From: Clavibacter phaseoli
Lineage (GTDB): Bacteria > Actinomycetota > Actinomycetes > Actinomycetales > Microbacteriaceae
DNA length: 64,000 bases
Direction: 5' to 3'
NCBI RefSeq assembly: GCF_021922925.1
Contig: NZ_CP040786.1
Location: 558,001-622,000 of the forward strand
Each line of letters begins with the position of its first letter. Position 1 is the stretch's first letter. The translations under genes and the position numbers were made by a program. Positions 8,293-15,425 of this stretch are shown here, piece after piece. The notes under the pieces were generated by a model, which worked only from the letters and a program-made list of their open reading frames with translations, searched no databases and was not told the origin of the DNA.

Positions 8293-9170
8293 CCCGCGTT
8301 CGGCAGCCGCACCTCCACGAGCCCGCCCGTGACGCGCGTCTCGAAGCGCGGCTGCGGCGCGGTCGCCGGGCCGTGGATCACGGCGCCGGTCTTCAGGCTG
8401 AACACGCTGTCGTGCCACGGGCACGTGACGCACGCCTCGCCCGTCTTCGGGTCGGTGCCGAGCTCGCCCTCGTGGAGCGGCGCGGAGAGGTGGCTGCACA
8501 CGTCGCCCAGGGCGTCGACCGTCATGCCGTTGCGGCGCACGAGGAGAGGCAGGCCCGCGACGTCGCGCGATGCCAGGCGACCGTCGGGCAGCTCGTCGAG
8601 GTGGCCGAGCTCCTGCCAGCCCGCGGGGAAGCGGTGCGGCACGTCCTCGGCGTGGTTGGCGCCCGCCGCCTGGCGGTAGGCGAGGTGGCCGCCGAGGAAC
8701 CCGCCCGCGGAGACGAGGCCGAGGCCGGCGAGGCCGAGGACCTTGCCGCTGGTGTGCTTGCCGCGGGCGCGCTGGATCCAGGAGAGGCCGTAGAGGCCCG
8801 TCGCGAGCGCGTTCGCGGCCGAGTGCACGATGCCGACGCGCATCTGCTGCTCGTGCAGCTGCGACCAGTCGGCGTAGCCGGAGACGATGGAGGGCGCCGC
8901 GCTGAGGATCCCGACGCCCACGAGGGCACGACTGGCCTCCTCGTTGCCGGGCAGGAGGTCGAGGACCGCGGAGGAGAGCCAGGCACCGGTCGGGACCAGG
9001 ACGGCGACCGGGTGCAGCGGGTGGCCGAACGGCACGCCGTGCAGCAGGTCGGCCAGCGCGCGTGGCTTGAGCAGCGCCGTGACGACGCCCTTCACCTTGT
9101 CGACGACCGGATCCAGCACCTGCGCGTCCTCGATCCGCGTGATGGACGCGACGAGCTTCAGCTCCCTCAT
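8289..9170 (-). CDS. Rieske [2Fe-2S] protein with N-terminal DUF2231-type membrane domain
   Basis: 293 residues. The N-terminal part (about 40-165) is a four-helix membrane domain of the DUF2231 kind (PFGHPLHPVAVLVPTGAWLSS). The C-terminal part (about 185-290) is a Rieske domain with both cluster motifs intact: Cys225-x-His227 in CSHLSAP and Cys250-x2-His253 in CPWHD. Such fusions probably move electrons at the membrane, but the partner is unknown. The ATG has AGGAGACCCC upstream. It converges on the MFS gene with a 4-bp overlap. Confidence 0.85.
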   Translation of the reverse strand: MRELKLVASITRIEDAQVLDPVVDKVKGVVTALLKPRALADLLHGVPFGHPLHPVAVLVPTGAWLSSAVLDLLPGNEEASRALVGVGILSAAPSIVSGYADWSQLHEQQMRVGIVHSAANALATGLYGLSWIQRARGKHTSGKVLGLAGLGLVSAGGFLGGHLAYRQAAGANHAEDVPHRFPAGWQELGHLDELPDGRLASRDVAGLPLLVRRNGMTVDALGDVCSHLSAPLHEGELGTDPKTGEACVTCPWHDSVFSLKTGAVIHGPATAPQPRFETRVTGGLVEVRLPNAG

Positions 9171-9277
9171 GGGGTCTCCTGCCGATTCCGGCGCCGCCGT
9201 CGGCGCGCTGACTCCAGGCAACGCCCGACCGCGAGCAGTGACAAGGGCACGGTCGGCGACGTGGGCGCGGGCGCCCG

Positions 9278-10009
9278 TCAGGCGTCGGGATCGCGCGCGA
9301 CGTGCCGCGAGGCGACCGGGCGGCCCGCGCGGGCGATCCGGTAGCCCGGGGCACGGAGGCGGCGGGTCCAGGCGTAGGTGGTGTCGCCCGGCGGGGCGGC
9401 GAGCACGGGATCGGCGCGCGCGGCGGTGTCGAGCGGCCCCGCGGCGTCGTGCGTCAGCTCGATGCGGGCGGCGACGTGCCAGGATCCGCGCGGCGTCGCG
9501 TGCAGGAGCCGCAGGCGCAGGGGCCGCTCGGCGAGCGACCGGCCGAGGTCGGCGGGGGATCCGGGGAGGCGCGGCTCCCGGTCGGCGACGAGGCCCAGCA
9601 GCACCGGCCCGGCGGATCCGCGGTACGGCATGAGCGTCGACAGGGCCGCGCCCGAGATCGATCGGCGCGGTGCGAGCAGGAAGCGGCCCGCCGGGGAGAG
9701 CCCGGTGGACGCGAGCACCACGTCGACGGTCGTGCCGCCGCCGTCCGGGATCCGCAGCGCGATCCCGAGCACGTCGGGCAGCGCCGCCGGCAGCCCCACG
9801 GAGCGCGAGAGGCGCGCGTCGACCGCGAGCGGCGCGTCGAGCCCGTCGAGCCATGCGAGCCCGGACGGCACGCGACCGGCGACGGGCGTCAGCGTCCCCG
9901 TGAGGGCGACACCGTGCGGGTGGAGAGGTCGCGGGTGCTGCAGGAGGCGGACGGCGGCGACGATCCCCGCGAGCGCGGATCCGGCGGCGCGGGCGGGGAG
10001 GGCGGTCAT
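9278..10009 (-). CDS. Hypothetical protein, possibly catalase-fold related
   Basis: 243 residues, not firmly recognised. The stretch LHPHGVALTGTLTP...VDARLSRSVGLPAALPDVLG...ISGAALSTLMPYRG resembles a family of small actinobacterial proteins with distant likeness to the catalase core (a conserved His, then an Arg-Ser-x-Gly segment and a Pro-Asp-x-x-Gly turn), sometimes mislabelled phosphodiesterase. I cannot confirm haem ligands. The ATG at 10009 is preceded 6 nt upstream by TAGGGT, predicting a leaderless transcript. It follows the SDR and acidic-protein cluster on the same strand after 142 bp. Confidence 0.6.
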   Translation of the reverse strand: MTALPARAAGSALAGIVAAVRLLQHPRPLHPHGVALTGTLTPVAGRVPSGLAWLDGLDAPLAVDARLSRSVGLPAALPDVLGIALRIPDGGGTTVDVVLASTGLSPAGRFLLAPRRSISGAALSTLMPYRGSAGPVLLGLVADREPRLPGSPADLGRSLAERPLRLRLLHATPRGSWHVAARIELTHDAAGPLDTAARADPVLAAPPGDTTYAWTRRLRAPGYRIARAGRPVASRHVARDPDA

Positions 10010-10015
10010 CTCCCG

Positions 10016-10021
10016 ACCCTA
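10016..10021 (-). promoter_or_regulatory. -10 box of the catalase-like orphan (leaderless)
   Basis: TAGGGT on the minus strand, 6 nt before the ATG. Confidence 0.5.
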
Positions 10022-10151
10022 GGCCGGTCCGCGGGACGCGTCCCGGCGGCCGCGACGACGCGCGGGCCGGACGCGACGGTGCCCGGGCCGACCTGCGGGT
10101 CGACCCGGGCGTCGCGCGGTGCGGTGGTGCGATGCGCCGGGGCGCGGTCCG

Positions 10152-11048
10152 CTACGGCGTCGGCATGCCGCCGTTGACGTTGAGCGTCTCGCCGATGACG
10201 TAGCTCGACTCGTTCGAGGCGAGGAACACGTAGGCGGGCGCGAGCTCGGCGGGCTGGCCGGCGCGGCCGAGCGGGGTTTGCTCGCCGAACTCGGGCAGCG
10301 CGTCCTCGGGCTGGCCGCCCGCGGTCTGCAGCGGGGTCCAGATCGGGCCGGGCGCGACGACGTTCACGCGGATGCCCTTGGGCGCCAGCTGGCCGGCGAG
10401 CCCCTTCGAGAACGCGTTGATCGAGGCCTTGGTCGTCGCGTAGTGCACGAGGTTCGGCGACGGCGCGTAGGCCTGGATCGACGACGTGTTGATGATCGAC
10501 GAGCCGGGCTTGAGGTGCGGCAGCGCGGCCTTCGTGATCCAGAACATCGCGTAGACGTTGGTCTTGAAGGTCAGGTCGAACTCCTCGTCCGAGATGTCCT
10601 CGAGCGCGTCGACGTTCTGCTGCTTGCCCGCGTTGTTGACGACGATGTCGAGGCCGCCGAGGCCCTCGACCGCCTTCGCGACGAGCTCGCGGCTGAACTC
10701 CGCCGTGGCGATGTCGCCGGGGATGGCGACGGCCTTGCGACCGGCCTCCTCGATGAGGGCGACGACCTTCTTCGCGTCCTCCTCCTCCTCGGGGAGGTAG
10801 GAGAGCGCGACGTCCGCGCCCTCGCGGGCGTAGGCGATGGCGACGGCCGCGCCGATGCCGGAGTCGGCGCCGGTGACGAGGGCCTTGCGTCCCTCGAGGC
10901 GGTTCGATCCGCGGTACGTCTTCTCGCCGCGGTCCGCGGTGTCGTCGAGCGCGGAGTCGAGGCCGGGGCCGTCCTGCTGCTGCGCGCTGGGCTGGATGTC
11001 CGCGTACATCTTCGTCGGGTCCTGGAACGTGTACTGGTCGGTGCTCAT
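10152..11048 (-). CDS. SDR oxidoreductase of the general-stress type (YghA/YdaD-like)
   Basis: 298 residues. About 50 hydrophilic residues (SAQQQDGPGLDSALDDTADR) precede the Rossmann fold, an extension typical of stress-induced SDRs such as B. subtilis YdaD and E. coli YghA. Cofactor motif TGADSGIGAAV (about 59), NNAG (about 140), catalytic Ser in NTSSIQAY and YxxxK in YATTK. The C-terminus GETLNVNGGMPTP is the usual SDR end. Substrate unknown. AGGAGACAC before the ATG. Last gene of a run of small acidic-protein genes on this strand, 44 bp behind the nearest, so probably co-transcribed with them. Confidence 0.9.
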   Translation of the reverse strand: MSTDQYTFQDPTKMYADIQPSAQQQDGPGLDSALDDTADRGEKTYRGSNRLEGRKALVTGADSGIGAAVAIAYAREGADVALSYLPEEEEDAKKVVALIEEAGRKAVAIPGDIATAEFSRELVAKAVEGLGGLDIVVNNAGKQQNVDALEDISDEEFDLTFKTNVYAMFWITKAALPHLKPGSSIINTSSIQAYAPSPNLVHYATTKASINAFSKGLAGQLAPKGIRVNVVAPGPIWTPLQTAGGQPEDALPEFGEQTPLGRAGQPAELAPAYVFLASNESSYVIGETLNVNGGMPTP

Positions 11049-11092
11049 GTGTCTCCTGGTGCTGTGGTCTGCGTGCGGGAAGGGGGGATGGA

Positions 11093-11389
11093 TCAGCTGG
11101 GCGGGGTGTCGTCCAGGTCGATGTCCTGGCCGGCGAGCTCGTTGTCGGCGAGGACGGGCTCGGCCTCGCCGTCGACGCCCAGGACGTCGGCGGTGGGCTC
11201 GGCGTCGGCGCCCATGACGGCGTCGTCGTCGGGCTCCTCGACGGGCTCGTCGGTGTCCGGGAGGACGGTCTCGCCGGCGACCGCGTCGTTCACGACGGTG
11301 TCGTTCGCGAGGGCCTCGGTGTCGAGGGCGGTGTCGTCGCCGGTGGAGTCGTCAGCGGGGGTGGCGGAGGTGGCATCGGTCACGGTCAC
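11093..11389 (-). CDS. 98-residue highly acidic protein without basic residues
   Basis: Not recognised. 30 of 98 residues are Asp or Glu (21 Asp, 9 Glu), and there is no Lys, Arg, His, Cys or aromatic residue, so it should be disordered with a net charge near -30. GTG start, overlapping the stop of the upstream 94-residue gene (GTGA), which supports coupled translation and that both are real. The SDR gene follows 44 bp later. Role unknown; solvent or ion buffering, or a chaperone-like stress role, is only a guess. Confidence 0.65.
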   Translation of the reverse strand: MTVTDATSATPADDSTGDDTALDTEALANDTVVNDAVAGETVLPDTDEPVEEPDDDAVMGADAEPTADVLGVDGEAEPVLADNELAGQDIDLDDTPPS

Positions 11390-11670
11390 TCACCCGCCTC
11401 GGGCTTGGGGTGGCCGGGGATCGAGTCGCCGCTGAGGTTGAGCTCGTCGGGATCCACGTCGATCTCACCGACGTCGTCGGGTCCGCCCGAGCCGGGGAGC
11501 ACCTGCACGTCGTCCGCGGCGGCGGGGACGTCGTCGGAGACGCCCTCGGTCTCGACGATCTGCTCGCTCTGCTTCACCTGCGTGTCGTCCTCGCTCTGCG
11601 AGATGAAGTCCTTGTCCTGCCGGGTGTCTGAGGTGTCCGCGGGCTGGAGGCGCGGGTCGTCGGTGTCCAT
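11386..11670 (-). CDS. 94-residue acidic hydrophilic protein
   Basis: Not recognised. Starts MDTDDPRLQPADTSDTRQDK and ends SIPGHPKPEAGE; rich in Asp, Glu, Gln, Ser and Thr with no hydrophobic core, so probably disordered. The segment DFISQSEDDTQVKQSEQIVETEG is the only Lys/Gln-bearing part. There is no ribosome site before the ATG, but a TAGCGT -10 sits 7 nt upstream, predicting a leaderless message and a second promoter inside the cluster. Its stop overlaps the next gene start. Confidence 0.7.
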   Translation of the reverse strand: MDTDDPRLQPADTSDTRQDKDFISQSEDDTQVKQSEQIVETEGVSDDVPAAADDVQVLPGSGGPDDVGEIDVDPDELNLSGDSIPGHPKPEAGE

Positions 11671-11677
11671 GCGTTCG

Positions 11678-11683
11678 ACGCTA
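11678..11683 (-). promoter_or_regulatory. -10 box before the 94-residue acidic gene (leaderless)
   Basis: TAGCGT on the minus strand, 7 nt before the ATG, which lacks a ribosome site. Confidence 0.5.
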
Positions 11684-11771
11684 CGCTCGGCCCCGAGAGC
11701 TGTGTGGTGGCGCTCAGGCAACGCTCATGTGTCGTGTCCGGAACGCGTCGTCGCCGCGCGCCGGGAGCGGA

Positions 11772-11924
11772 TCACTGGTCGTCGGGGCCCTCGCCGAACG
11801 GGTCGGGCGCGTCCTCGCGGGCGTCCTCCTCCGCGGCCTCCGCGCGCTCGGCGACCGAGTCGGCGTCGATGGGAGCTGGCTCGGCGAGCGGGTGACGCGG
11901 GGCGCCTCCTGCGGGATCCGTCAC
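11772..11924 (-). CDS. 50-residue acidic protein
   Basis: Small frame from GTG (11924) to TGA, reading VTDPAGGAPRHPLAEP then an Ala/Glu/Asp stretch (AERAEAAEEDARED) ending GEGPDDQ. Its composition matches its acidic neighbours, and the start lies 1 nt behind the stop of the 103-residue gene, so coupled translation is plausible. Without that context such a short frame could be chance in this GC-rich DNA. No known domain. Confidence 0.45.
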   Translation of the reverse strand: MTDPAGGAPRHPLAEPAPIDADSVAERAEAAEEDAREDAPDPFGEGPDDQ

Positions 11925-11925
11925 G

Positions 11926-12237
11926 TCAGCGGCCCTCGGGGTCGACGTGGCCGGACGCGTCGTCGGCCGGCGCGCTCATGTGCGAGTCGGCGGCGGTGAC
12001 GGCCCGGTTGTCGGGGACCTCGGGGTAGTCGGCGGTCGCGGGATCCGCGTCCTCGACCTCCAGGGTGTCCTCCTCCGCGTGCCCGTAGCCGGTGCCGTCC
12101 GGTTCGCGGACCGCGTCACCGACTCCGGCGGGGGAGTCGCCGTCGCCGACCACGTCGTCCACGGTCACCAGCCCGTCGGGATCGCCGGGGCCGCGCCCGG
12201 TGCGGATGCCGTCGGTGGGGTCGTCTGCGTCGCTCAT
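11926..12237 (-). CDS. 103-residue acidic disordered protein
   Basis: Not recognised. About a quarter of the residues are Asp or Glu; Gly- and Asp-rich N-terminal half (GRGPGDPDGL, VVGDGDSPAGVGDAV), no hydrophobic core and no Cys. Start MSDADDPTDGI. TAGGGT sits 6 nt before the ATG, so the message is probably leaderless and begins the run of five genes ending with the SDR. It is divergent from the siderophore operon across 210 bp; the iron box in that gap is close to desA and about 136 bp from this start. Confidence 0.65.
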   Translation of the reverse strand: MSDADDPTDGIRTGRGPGDPDGLVTVDDVVGDGDSPAGVGDAVREPDGTGYGHAEEDTLEVEDADPATADYPEVPDNRAVTAADSHMSAPADDASGHVDPEGR

Positions 12238-12243
12238 GCCCCC

Positions 12244-12249
12244 ACCCTA
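12244..12249 (-). promoter_or_regulatory. -10 box of the acidic-protein cluster (leaderless)
   Basis: TAGGGT on the minus strand, 6 nt before the ATG of the 103-residue gene. Confidence 0.5.
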
Positions 12250-12372
12250 CGAGCGGGACGACGACGTGACCTCCGTGCCCGCGCCCCCGAAACGGGGTCG
12301 CGACAGCGCCTCGCGGAGGTTCCCCGCGAGTCCTCGTCGGCCGGGTTGCGTTCCCGTCCGAGCGCCTCCATA

Positions 12373-12391
12373 TTAGGTGAGCCTTGCCTAA
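12373..12391 (+). promoter_or_regulatory. Iron box (IdeR/DmdR/DtxR-type operator)
   Basis: TTAGGTGAGCCTTGCCTAA matches the actinobacterial iron-box consensus TTAGGTGAGCCTAACCTAA at 17 of 19 positions. It lies 56 nt before the desA start, where an iron-loaded DtxR-family repressor would block transcription. It predicts siderophore production under iron limitation. Confidence 0.85.
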
Positions 12392-12447
12392 CCAACGCTG
12401 GTGCTCGTGACCCGGACACGGCTCCCCATCGAACCGACGAAGGACCC

Positions 12448-14058
12448 ATGACCCTCTCCCCGCACGCCTCCCGCCCCTCCGATCCGACGCTCGCCGACCC
12501 CCGCGCCGACCCGCTCGCGGCCGACGCGGATCCCGCCGCCGAGCTCTTCTCCGACCGCTCCCTCCCCGGCTGGGACGCCGCCCTCCGCGCCGCCGCCGCC
12601 CACGTGCGCGCCGCCGCCCGCCGCGCCGACGGCCCGTTCACGGGGATCACGCCCGAGCGCCTCCGCGGATCCTTCGCCGGGCTCGACCTCGACCGCCCGC
12701 TCGGCGGCCTCGACGACGCGCTCGACGAGCTCGACGACCTGTACCTCCGCGACGCCGTCTGGTTCCACGACCCGTCCTACGTCGCGCACCTGAACTGCCC
12801 GATCCTCATCCCGGCGATCGCGGGGGAGCTCATCCTCTCGAGCGTCAACACGTCGATGGACACCTGGGACCAGAGCGCGGGCGCGACCCTCATCGAGCGC
12901 GCGCTCATCGACTGGACATCGGGCCGCGCCGGCCTCGGCGACGACGCGGACGGCGTCTTCACGAGCGGCGGCAGCCAGTCGAACCTGCAGGCGCTCCTCG
13001 TCGCCCGCGACGAGGCGGCGGCCGTGCACGGGCTGTCGATGGCCGACCGGCAGCGGATGCGGATCCTCGTCAGCGACGTCGGCCACTTCAGCGTGGAGAA
13101 GAGCGCCCGGATCCTCGGCCTCGCCCCCGACGCGGTCGTGCGCGTGCCGAGCGACGACGCCAAGCGGATGCGGGTCGACGCCCTCGAGCGCGAGCTGGCG
13201 CGCTGCTACGCCGCCGGCCTCCTGCCCATCGCCGTCGTCGCGACCGCCGGCACCACCGACTTCGGCAGCGTCGACCCGCTGCCCGCGATCGGCAACGTCT
13301 GCCGGCGCGAGGGAATCTGGCTGCACGTCGACGCCGCCTACGGCGGCGGGCTCCTGACGTCGCTCCGGCACCGGCACCTGCTCGACGGCATCGAGCGCGC
13401 CGACTCCGTGACCGTCGACTACCACAAGACCTTCTTCCAGCCCGTGAGCTCCAGCGCGCTCCTCGTGCGCGACGGCCGCACGCTCCGGCACGCGACTCTG
13501 CACGCCGACTACCTCAACCCCGCGGATCGCGCGCACGAGGAGATCCCGAACCAGGTCGACAAGTCGCTGCAGACCACGCGGCGCTTCGACGCGCTGAAGC
13601 TCTGGCTCACGCTGCGGACGGTGGGCGCCGACGGGGTGGGGCGGATGCTCGACGACGTGATCGCGCTCGCCGACCGCACGTGGTCGGCGCTGTGGCGGGA
13701 TCCGGCGCTCGAGGTGGTGGTGCGGCCCGAGATCAGCGCGCTCGTGTTCCGGTACGTGCCGGCGGGGGAGCGGGAGGGATCCGCGGGGCCCGACGCGGGA
13801 GCCCGCTCGGACGCCGTGAACCGCGGCATCCGCCAGGCGATCCAGGACTCCGGTCGGGCGATGGTCGCCGCGACGCGCGTCGGCGGGCGCGCGCACCTCA
13901 AGCTCACGCTGCTCAACCCGGCCACGACGGACGCGCACATCGCGGAGATCCTCGGGATGGTGGTGGCGGCGGGCGACGCGCTCGACGCCGGGCTGGGCGA
14001 CGCGGCTGCCGGCGCGCCCGCCGCGGCCGTCGTCGCCGTCGCGGAGGCCGGCCGATGA
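12448..14058 (+). CDS. desA: Pyridoxal-phosphate decarboxylase of siderophore synthesis (DesA type)
   Basis: First step of a desferrioxamine-type pathway: decarboxylation of lysine (or a close diamino acid) to the diamine. 536 residues, group-II decarboxylase fold: HVDAAYGG (aspartate that holds the cofactor nitrogen) and the cofactor lysine Lys327 in VDYHKTFFQP; FTSGGSQSNLQALL is the phosphate-binding Ser segment. About 40 N-terminal residues are low complexity. ATG at 12448 with AAGGACCC upstream, 56 nt past the iron box. It overlaps the next gene by 4 nt. A diaminobutyrate decarboxylase is the main alternative, less likely given the hydroxylase that follows. Confidence 0.88.
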   Translation: MTLSPHASRPSDPTLADPRADPLAADADPAAELFSDRSLPGWDAALRAAAAHVRAAARRADGPFTGITPERLRGSFAGLDLDRPLGGLDDALDELDDLYLRDAVWFHDPSYVAHLNCPILIPAIAGELILSSVNTSMDTWDQSAGATLIERALIDWTSGRAGLGDDADGVFTSGGSQSNLQALLVARDEAAAVHGLSMADRQRMRILVSDVGHFSVEKSARILGLAPDAVVRVPSDDAKRMRVDALERELARCYAAGLLPIAVVATAGTTDFGSVDPLPAIGNVCRREGIWLHVDAAYGGGLLTSLRHRHLLDGIERADSVTVDYHKTFFQPVSSSALLVRDGRTLRHATLHADYLNPADRAHEEIPNQVDKSLQTTRRFDALKLWLTLRTVGADGVGRMLDDVIALADRTWSALWRDPALEVVVRPEISALVFRYVPAGEREGSAGPDAGARSDAVNRGIRQAIQDSGRAMVAATRVGGRAHLKLTLLNPATTDAHIAEILGMVVAAGDALDAGLGDAAAGAPAAAVVAVAEAGR

Positions 14059-15425
14059 GCGCCGCCGCCGACCGCGTCCACGACGTCGTCGCCATCGGCC
14101 TCGGCCCCGCGAACCTCGGGCTCGCCTGCCTCGCGGACCCGCTCGACCTCGACCTCGTCGTGCTCGAGCGGAAGCCGCGCTTCGACTGGCACCCCGGCAT
14201 GATGCTGCCGACCGCGCACCTGCAGACGCCGTTCCTCGCCGACCTCGTGACGCTCGCGGATCCGACCTCGCGCTTCTCGTTCCTCGCGTACCTCAAGGAC
14301 ATCGGGCGGCTGTACTCCTTCTACATCCGCGAGGACTTCTTCGTGCTGCGCAGCGAGTACGTCGCGTACTGCCGGTGGGCGGCGGAGCGCGCGCGGGGGA
14401 TCGAGCTCGACCGCGACGTGCGGGCGGTCTCGTTCGACGAGGCCCGTGGCGCGTACGTCGTCGAGTCGGTCGACGCGGCGGGCGTCGCGCACGTGCACCT
14501 CGGCCGGGCCCTCGTGGTCGGCGTCGGCACGCCGCCGTGGCTGCCCGCGGCCGTCCGCGACCTGCCGGGCGTCGTGCACAGCTCCGGCTACCTCGGCGCC
14601 AAGGACGCGCTGCAGGAGCGGGACGCCATCACGGTGGTCGGCAGCGGGCAGAGCGCGGCCGAGATATACCGCGACCTCCTCGAGGACGTGGACTCCCGCG
14701 GCTACCGGCTCGACTGGATCACGCGCTCGCCGCGGTTCTTCCCGCTCGAGTACACGCGCCTGACGCTCGAGATGACGAGCCCCGAGTACAGCGACCACTT
14801 CTTCGGCCTCCCCGCGGACGCACGCGAGGCGCTGCTGCGCGAGCAGCGGAACCTGTACAAGGGCATCGACTCGGAGCTGATCGACGACATCTTCCAGGCG
14901 CTGTACCGGAAGCGGCTCGCGTTCGACGCGCTGCGGGCGGAGGGGCGGCTCGCGGCAGGCGGCGACGCGGGGTCCGGCGTGCCGACGCGGCTGCTCACCA
15001 ACGCGGAGGTGGTGTCGGCGCGCGCGACGCCCGACGGCGGCGCGGTCCTCGGGCTGCGGCACGCGGAGACGGGCGCCGAGCGCGACTGGCCCACGGGCGC
15101 GGTGATCATGGCGAGCGGCTACGACGCGTCGGCCCCGCGGATCCTCGACGGGCTCGGCGACCGCGTGCGCCGCGACGCGCGCGGCCGTCTCGACGTGGCG
15201 CGGGAGCACACGGTCGACGACGCCGGCACGCTCTTCGTGCAGAACGCGGAGGTGCACACGCACGGCTTCGTCGCGCCCGACCTCGGCATGACCGCGCACC
15301 GCAACTCGCGGATCCTGCGCGCGATCACCGGCCACGAGCACCACGCCGTCGAGGAGCGGATCGCGTTCCAGGAGTTCGGGCTGCCCGACGACGTGCCCGC
15401 GGCCGGATCGGGGGTGCTCGCGTGA
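14055..15425 (+). CDS. desB: Lysine/diamine N-hydroxylase (DesB/IucD family)
   Basis: FAD- and NADPH-dependent N-hydroxylation of the primary amine, giving the hydroxylamine used for hydroxamate iron ligands. 456 residues; FAD motif VAIGLGPANLGLACL at the N-terminus, substrate region MMLPTAHLQTPFLADLV, NADPH motif VVGSGQSAAEIY near 195 and the family end segment NAEVHTHGFVAPDLG. Start and stop overlap both neighbours (ATGA and GTGA), which shows a tight operon. In Streptomyces the same order (decarboxylase, hydroxylase, acyltransferase, synthetase) makes desferrioxamines. Confidence 0.92.
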   Translation: MSAAADRVHDVVAIGLGPANLGLACLADPLDLDLVVLERKPRFDWHPGMMLPTAHLQTPFLADLVTLADPTSRFSFLAYLKDIGRLYSFYIREDFFVLRSEYVAYCRWAAERARGIELDRDVRAVSFDEARGAYVVESVDAAGVAHVHLGRALVVGVGTPPWLPAAVRDLPGVVHSSGYLGAKDALQERDAITVVGSGQSAAEIYRDLLEDVDSRGYRLDWITRSPRFFPLEYTRLTLEMTSPEYSDHFFGLPADAREALLREQRNLYKGIDSELIDDIFQALYRKRLAFDALRAEGRLAAGGDAGSGVPTRLLTNAEVVSARATPDGGAVLGLRHAETGAERDWPTGAVIMASGYDASAPRILDGLGDRVRRDARGRLDVAREHTVDDAGTLFVQNAEVHTHGFVAPDLGMTAHRNSRILRAITGHEHHAVEERIAFQEFGLPDDVPAAGSGVLA

